NCBI GenBank assembly: GCA_049997955.1
Contig: JAEBDY010000016.1
Span: forward strand, 62,001 to 126,000
DNA: 64,000 nt
Source: Umezawaea sp049997955
GTDB lineage: Bacteria > Actinomycetota > Actinomycetes > Mycobacteriales > Pseudonocardiaceae
Direction of reading: 5' to 3'
A model generated the notes under the pieces. The model saw nothing but the letters and a program-made list of their open reading frames with translations, did not search any database and was not told the DNA's origin. This document shows positions 60,021-64,000 of the stretch, one piece after another. Within the stretch, counting starts at the first letter, position 1. Every line of letters starts with the position of its first letter. A program made the position numbers and the translations under genes.

Positions 60021-63000
60021 ATGGACGGGGGTGCACGGCTTCGCGTCACGCTGCTCGGCGCGTTCCAGGCGTCTCGCGGTGACGCCGTCCTGCCCGTTCC
60101 CGGCGCGCGGTTGCGGGGCCTGCTCATCCGGCTGGCGCTCGCCGGTGGCCGCGCGGTCGAGCCAGGGGCGCTGGTCGACGCGATCTGGGCCGAGGAGCCG
60201 CCGTCCGGCCCCGCCCCCGCCCTCCAAACCCTCGTCTCCCGGCTGCGCCGCGCCCTCACCCCGACCGACGCGGCCCGTGACGTGGTCGCGAAGGTCGCGG
60301 GCGGGTACCGGCTGGAGGTGGACGCGGCCGACGTGGACGCGCTGCGCTTCGAGCAGCTCACCGCCGCCGGTCGGGAAAAGCTGCGGGCAGGTGACCCGGA
60401 GGCCGCGGGCACCGCGCTCGCCGAGGCCGTGGCGCTGTGGGGCGACCGTCCCGGTGCCGAACCCGCGGTCATCGCCGCCGTCGCGCCCGCGGTCGCGACA
60501 CGGCTGGCGCGGGTGTCGATCGAGGCGGTCACCGACCTCGCCGACGCCGAGTTGTCGCTGGGGCGGGCCGAGGTCGCCGCCGCCCGGCTGACCCGGTTGC
60601 TGGCCGAGCACCCGGTCCACGAGCGTGCGGCCGCGCTGCTGATGGACGCGCTGGCCGCTCAGGGGCGGCAGGCCGAGGCGCTGACCGTCTACGAGCGACT
60701 CCGCGAGACCCTGGCCGACGTCCTCGGCGCCGACCCCGGCACGGCCCTGCGGGAACGCCACCTGCGCCTCCTGCGCACGGAGCCGAACCGGGCCGGAAGC
60801 CCGGCGGGCGGGAGCGCGACCGGACGGAATTCCGGGTCGCGGGCGGCCACCGCACCCGACCGGATCCGGCCGAGCACCCTGCCCGCGCCGTTGACCAGCT
60901 TCATCGGCCGCGACGCCGACCTCGCCCGGATCGACGCGCTGCTCGCCGCCGGGCGCCTGGTCACCGTGCTCGGCCCCGGTGGCGCGGGCAAGACTCGCCT
61001 CGCCGTCGAAGCCGCCCGCCGCCACGAGGACCGCGACGGCGCCCGGATGGTCGACCTGGCCTCGGTCACCGAGCCCGCCGAGGTCGGCGCGGCCGTGCTC
61101 GCCGGGATCGGGCTGCGCGGCGGCGCGATGTTCGACGCCCGCACGCGGGTCGAGGGCGACGAGCTGGACGTCCTCGTCGGCGAACTCGGCGGCCGGGAGT
61201 GCTTGCTGCTGGTCGACAACTGCGAGCACCTGATCGACGCCGTGGCCCACCTGGTCACCGGGTTGCTGTCCCGCTGCCCCCGACTGCGCGTGCTCGCCAC
61301 CAGCCGTGAACCCCTCGCCGTCGACGGCGAAGCGCTCGTGCCGCTCGGCCCGCTCGCCCTGCCGAACCCGGACGACAGCGTCGACCAGGCCCGACGGGCG
61401 GCCTCAGTGCGCCTGTTCACCGAGCGGGCCGCCGCCGTGCGTCCCGGCTTCGCCGTCGACGGGACCACGCTGCCCGAGGTCGTGCGCGTGGTCCGCGGCC
61501 TGGACGGGATGCCGCTGGCACTCGAACTGGCCGCCGCCCGGCTGCGGACCCTGTCGCTGCCCGAACTCGCCGACGGCCTCTCCGACCGGTTCCGGCTGCT
61601 CACCACCGGCAGCCGCACCGCGCTGCCCCGGCACCGCACGTTGCGCGCGGTCATCGCCTGGAGCTGGGAGATGCTGGGCGAGCACGAACGCACGGTCGCC
61701 GAACGCGTCTCGATCCTGCCCGGCGGCGTCACACCCGCCTCCGCCACCGCCGTCTGCGCAGGCACCGCGGTGCCGGTCGCCGAGATCCCCGAGGTGCTCG
61801 CGGGCTTGGTGGACCGGTCGCTGCTGCAACTCGCCGCCAACCCCGGCCGCTACCGCGTGCTGGAGACCATCCGCGAGTACGGCGTCGACCGCCTGACCGA
61901 CGCAGGCGACCTCGGCACGACCCGCGACCTGGCCGCCGCCCACTTCACCGAGCTGATGGCCCGGCAGGACCCCCGGCTGCGCGGGCCCGACCAGCTGACG
62001 GCCATGACGGTCATCAGCGCCGAGTACGACAACGTGCTCGCCGCCCTGCGCCACCTGTGCGCCACCCACGACTCCCCCGGCGCGACCGCCCTCGCACTGT
62101 CCCTGACCTGGTACTGGCAGATGTCCGGCCGCCAAACCGACGGCGCCCACTGGCTGGGCGAGGCACTGGCGGTGCCCGGCGGCGGGCCGACGCCCGACCG
62201 CGACTGCGCCCGAGCCGTGCACCTGCTCAACCGGGCGGACATCCTGTCCGGGATCACCACCGGGGAAGCCGCTGACGACCGGGCGGAGATGCGCGAGCTG
62301 GCCGACCGGCTGCTCGCGCACCCGGAGATGTCGAGCCACTACCGCGTGTTCGGCCCGATGCTGCTGTTCCTGCGGGACGAGGAGGCCGCGCTCGCGGTCT
62401 TCCAGCGCCTGGCCGACGGCGACGACGTGTGGCTGGCAGGCCTGGCCCGCATGTTCCAGGCCGAGATCGCCGAGAACGCCGGGGCGCTCGACCGGACGCG
62501 TGTCCACGTGGAGGCGGCCCTGGCGTGCTTCCGGCAGGTCGGCGACCGCTGGGGCCAGGCGGCCACGCTGCCGATGCGCGCCCGGCTGCGGAGATACGAC
62601 GACCTCGACGGCGCGCTGGCCGACCTGCGCGAGGCCCGGACGCTGGCCGACGAGTTCGGCGCGCTCAGCCTCGGCGACCAGCTCTACAGCGACCTGCGCT
62701 GGATCGACGTGCACCTGCGGCGCGACGACACCGATCGGGCGATGGCGATGATCGACTCGGCCCGTGAACGGGCGCTGCACGCGTCCTCGGCGGAGATGCT
62801 GGTCCTGGTCGACGTGCAGGAGGCCGCGTTCCGGGTGCGGCTCGGCGACCTGGACCGGGCGGGTGAGCTGCTCGACGACGCCGAACGGGGTCTGCCCGGC
62901 GACACCGCGTTCCCCGCGGACCACGCCCGGACGCTGGTCGGCAGCGCGCGGACCGCGCTCCGCCTGGCGCTGGGCGACCTTCCCGGCGCGGACAGGGCGC

Positions 63001-63323
63001 TGCGGGAGGCGCACGCGGCCGCCCTGGCGACCCAGGAGCTGCCGATCCTGGCACTGGTCGCCGTGAACGCCGCCGCGCTCGCCGAGGCGCGCGGGCGGCC
63101 GCACGAGTCGGCCGTGCTGCTCGGGACCGCCGCCCGGCTGCGGGGCGCGCACGACCGCACCGACCCGCAGGTCCGCGAGCTCACCCGCCGGGGTCAGGCC
63201 GCGCTGGGTGGCGAGGAGTTCGCCGCCGCGTACGCGAAAGGCTGGGAGAGGGACACGGCGACGGCCGTGACCGCGGCTGATCCGGCCTCGGCCCCGGAGG
63301 GCTGCGGCGCCGTCAAGGGGTAG
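60021..63323 (+). CDS. AfsR/SARP-type transcriptional regulator with NB-ARC and TPR domains
   Basis: 1100 residues from ATG 60021. SARP winged helix (RVTLLGAFQASRGD ... LVSRLRRAL, ~1-95), BTAD (~100-245), a Gly/Ser-rich linker, NB-ARC with LGPGGAGKTRLAVEAA (~316-330), LLLVDNCEHLIDAV and ATSREPL, then winged-helix (WSWEMLGEHERTVAERVSIL) and long TPR-like repeats to about residue 1080. Different from the AfsR-like gene at 54099 in having a canonical P-loop. Probably activates an unidentified metabolite locus beyond this window or the neighbouring exporter. Confidence 0.9.
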   Translation: MDGGARLRVTLLGAFQASRGDAVLPVPGARLRGLLIRLALAGGRAVEPGALVDAIWAEEPPSGPAPALQTLVSRLRRALTPTDAARDVVAKVAGGYRLEVDAADVDALRFEQLTAAGREKLRAGDPEAAGTALAEAVALWGDRPGAEPAVIAAVAPAVATRLARVSIEAVTDLADAELSLGRAEVAAARLTRLLAEHPVHERAAALLMDALAAQGRQAEALTVYERLRETLADVLGADPGTALRERHLRLLRTEPNRAGSPAGGSATGRNSGSRAATAPDRIRPSTLPAPLTSFIGRDADLARIDALLAAGRLVTVLGPGGAGKTRLAVEAARRHEDRDGARMVDLASVTEPAEVGAAVLAGIGLRGGAMFDARTRVEGDELDVLVGELGGRECLLLVDNCEHLIDAVAHLVTGLLSRCPRLRVLATSREPLAVDGEALVPLGPLALPNPDDSVDQARRAASVRLFTERAAAVRPGFAVDGTTLPEVVRVVRGLDGMPLALELAAARLRTLSLPELADGLSDRFRLLTTGSRTALPRHRTLRAVIAWSWEMLGEHERTVAERVSILPGGVTPASATAVCAGTAVPVAEIPEVLAGLVDRSLLQLAANPGRYRVLETIREYGVDRLTDAGDLGTTRDLAAAHFTELMARQDPRLRGPDQLTAMTVISAEYDNVLAALRHLCATHDSPGATALALSLTWYWQMSGRQTDGAHWLGEALAVPGGGPTPDRDCARAVHLLNRADILSGITTGEAADDRAEMRELADRLLAHPEMSSHYRVFGPMLLFLRDEEAALAVFQRLADGDDVWLAGLARMFQAEIAENAGALDRTRVHVEAALACFRQVGDRWGQAATLPMRARLRRYDDLDGALADLREARTLADEFGALSLGDQLYSDLRWIDVHLRRDDTDRAMAMIDSARERALHASSAEMLVLVDVQEAAFRVRLGDLDRAGELLDDAERGLPGDTAFPADHARTLVGSARTALRLALGDLPGADRALREAHAAALATQELPILALVAVNAAALAEARGRPHESAVLLGTAARLRGAHDRTDPQVRELTRRGQAALGGEEFAAAYAKGWERDTATAVTAADPASAPEGCGAVKG

Positions 63324-63339
63324 CCGGGCGGCGACCCTC

Positions 63340-63376
63340 GACCGCGGCGAGCAAAACCGGTCGCTGTCCCGCGGTC
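63340..63376 (+). terminator. Possible terminator after AfsR-like gene
   Basis: GACCGCGG (63340-63347) pairs with CCGCGGTC (63369-63376) around a 21-base loop that itself contains short complementary GCGA/TCGC. It lies 17 bases after the stop. Weaker than the other hairpins in the window. Confidence 0.4.
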
Positions 63377-63520
63377 CGGTACGAGGTGCGGGTCGCCTAC
63401 CCGCGCAGGCAGGCCGAAGAGGACTCCGGTTCGACGTGGACACGGCTGTTCTTCAAGCCAGGTCCGGAACCGTGGTCGCTTTCCCCGGTCTCGTCCGTGG
63501 TCGTCCGGGTCGACGGCGGC

Positions 63521-64000
63521 CTACGCCAGCGAGCGGATGGCGTTGTCGATCTCCAGGTCGATCAGCCGTTGCGCCTCGATGGTGGCGTTCTCGAACACCC
63601 CGGCGAGTTCGAGGCCGACGATCCCGTGCACCCTCGTCCAGATCAGGATCGCCGCGGCTGCCGCGCTCGGTGTGGTTTCCGGCATCTGCTGCGAATCGGC
63701 CCACAGGCGCAGTTGTCCGTCCAGGGTGCGGTCACCGCTGGTGGACTTGGCGGGCGCGGTGTTCTGGATGGCCGCCAGCAGGTCGACGAGCAGTGCCATT
63801 CCCTGGTGCAGGGGGGTTTGCGCTGCTCCTTCACCGAGCACGTCGTCGTGCCGATCGGCGAACAGCATCCCGTAGCGCCGCCGGTGTCGAAGCGCCCAGT
63901 CGCGGTACGCGGCGACCAGCAGCCCCACGAGCGTGCGCGGCGTCCGCCTCCTCCCCGCCACGGCTTCCCCCATCGCCGTCGTCAACTGCTGGTACGACAA
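63521..64000 (-). CDS. TetR-family regulator, C-terminal part (WHG-type domain), partial
   Basis: The reverse frame runs off the right edge; 159 residues are visible. LTTAMGEAVAGRRRTPRTLVGLLVAAYRDWALRHRRRYGMLFADRHDD, then a helical region with AAAAAILIWTRVHGIVGLELAGVFENA, match the TetR_C/WHG ligand-binding domain found in actinomycete TetR proteins. The DNA-binding N-terminus lies outside. The visible gene ends at TAG 63521-63523 with no obvious terminator beyond. Confidence 0.85.
   Translation of the reverse strand: MSYQQLTTAMGEAVAGRRRTPRTLVGLLVAAYRDWALRHRRRYGMLFADRHDDVLGEGAAQTPLHQGMALLVDLLAAIQNTAPAKSTSGDRTLDGQLRLWADSQQMPETTPSAAAAAILIWTRVHGIVGLELAGVFENATIEAQRLIDLEIDNAIRSLA

Noticed and set aside
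58142..61250. Overlapping long reverse open frames across LysR and AfsR genes
   Set aside because: Antisense frames in high-GC DNA; only the 58142-59026 section encodes an EamA protein, the rest is Ser/Arg-rich noise.
63385..63540. Forward frame without start (VRYEVRVAYPRRQAEE...) between the AfsR-like and TetR genes
   Set aside because: Somewhat protein-like but unanchored; no start codon, ribosome-binding site or family resemblance.

Overview
The window is very GC-rich, dense, and uses GTG and TTG starts freely. It is typical actinomycete chromosome: a mycothiol-dependent DinB-like enzyme, SARP/AfsR regulators, SigE-type ECF sigma factor, CsbD, BldC-like MerR, SpoIIE phosphatase and Tat-exported enzymes. 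A filamentous member of the Pseudonocardiales (Saccharothrix/Lentzea-like) would fit, but that placement is inference. No rRNA, tRNA, CRISPR array or intact insertion sequence was seen.

Layout. 1-9.7 kb: end of a secreted protein, a RibD/DHFR-like reductase convergent with an AraC regulator, a PadR regulator divergent from an SGNH hydrolase, small membrane proteins, a Tat-exported extensin-like protein, and a two-component system whose response regulator is frameshifted. 9.7-17.2 kb: SpoIIE-type phosphatase, remnants of a sugar ABC transporter locus, a second RibD-like reductase, and a large secreted PA14/propeller/CBM/DUF1080 protein followed by a ROK regulator. 17.2-27.2 kb: LysE exporter with its LysR regulator, an MFS-NUDIX fusion beside a DeoR regulator, redox enzymes, and a stress block (CsbD, STAS, MerR). 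27.2-28.0 kb is a gene-poor, AT-richer stretch with diverged repeats.

28.0-33.6 kb is the clearest specialised-metabolism locus. A type III polyketide synthase, an isoprenylcysteine-methyltransferase-like enzyme, two FAD enzymes and probably a thioredoxin-like ferredoxin form one leftward operon, divergent from a UbiA prenyltransferase. It suggests a methylated, oxidised and perhaps prenylated resorcinol or quinone lipid. 33.7-43.9 kb: membrane-anchored alpha/beta hydrolase, a 28-residue-repeat protein, acyl-CoA desaturase, methyltransferase, secreted repeat protein, alpha/beta hydrolase with a broken P450, ECF sigma factor with a membrane partner, and a GntR regulator with twin palindromes facing a VOC protein.

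44.0-49.9 kb is a sensor kinase/response regulator pair divergent from a MacB-like pump (adaptor, ATPase, permease) plus a lipoprotein. 50.0-57.1 kb holds a STAND NB-ARC/TPR protein, a GT-B-like protein of unknown role and an AfsR-like regulator. 57.4-64.0 kb: a second decayed P450, a DMT exporter with LysR regulator, a second AfsR-like regulator and the 3' part of a TetR gene. A theme of the window is gene decay: a frameshifted regulator, two P450 remnants, a collapsed sugar-transport locus and an N-terminally eroded SnoaL-like gene lie among intact neighbours.
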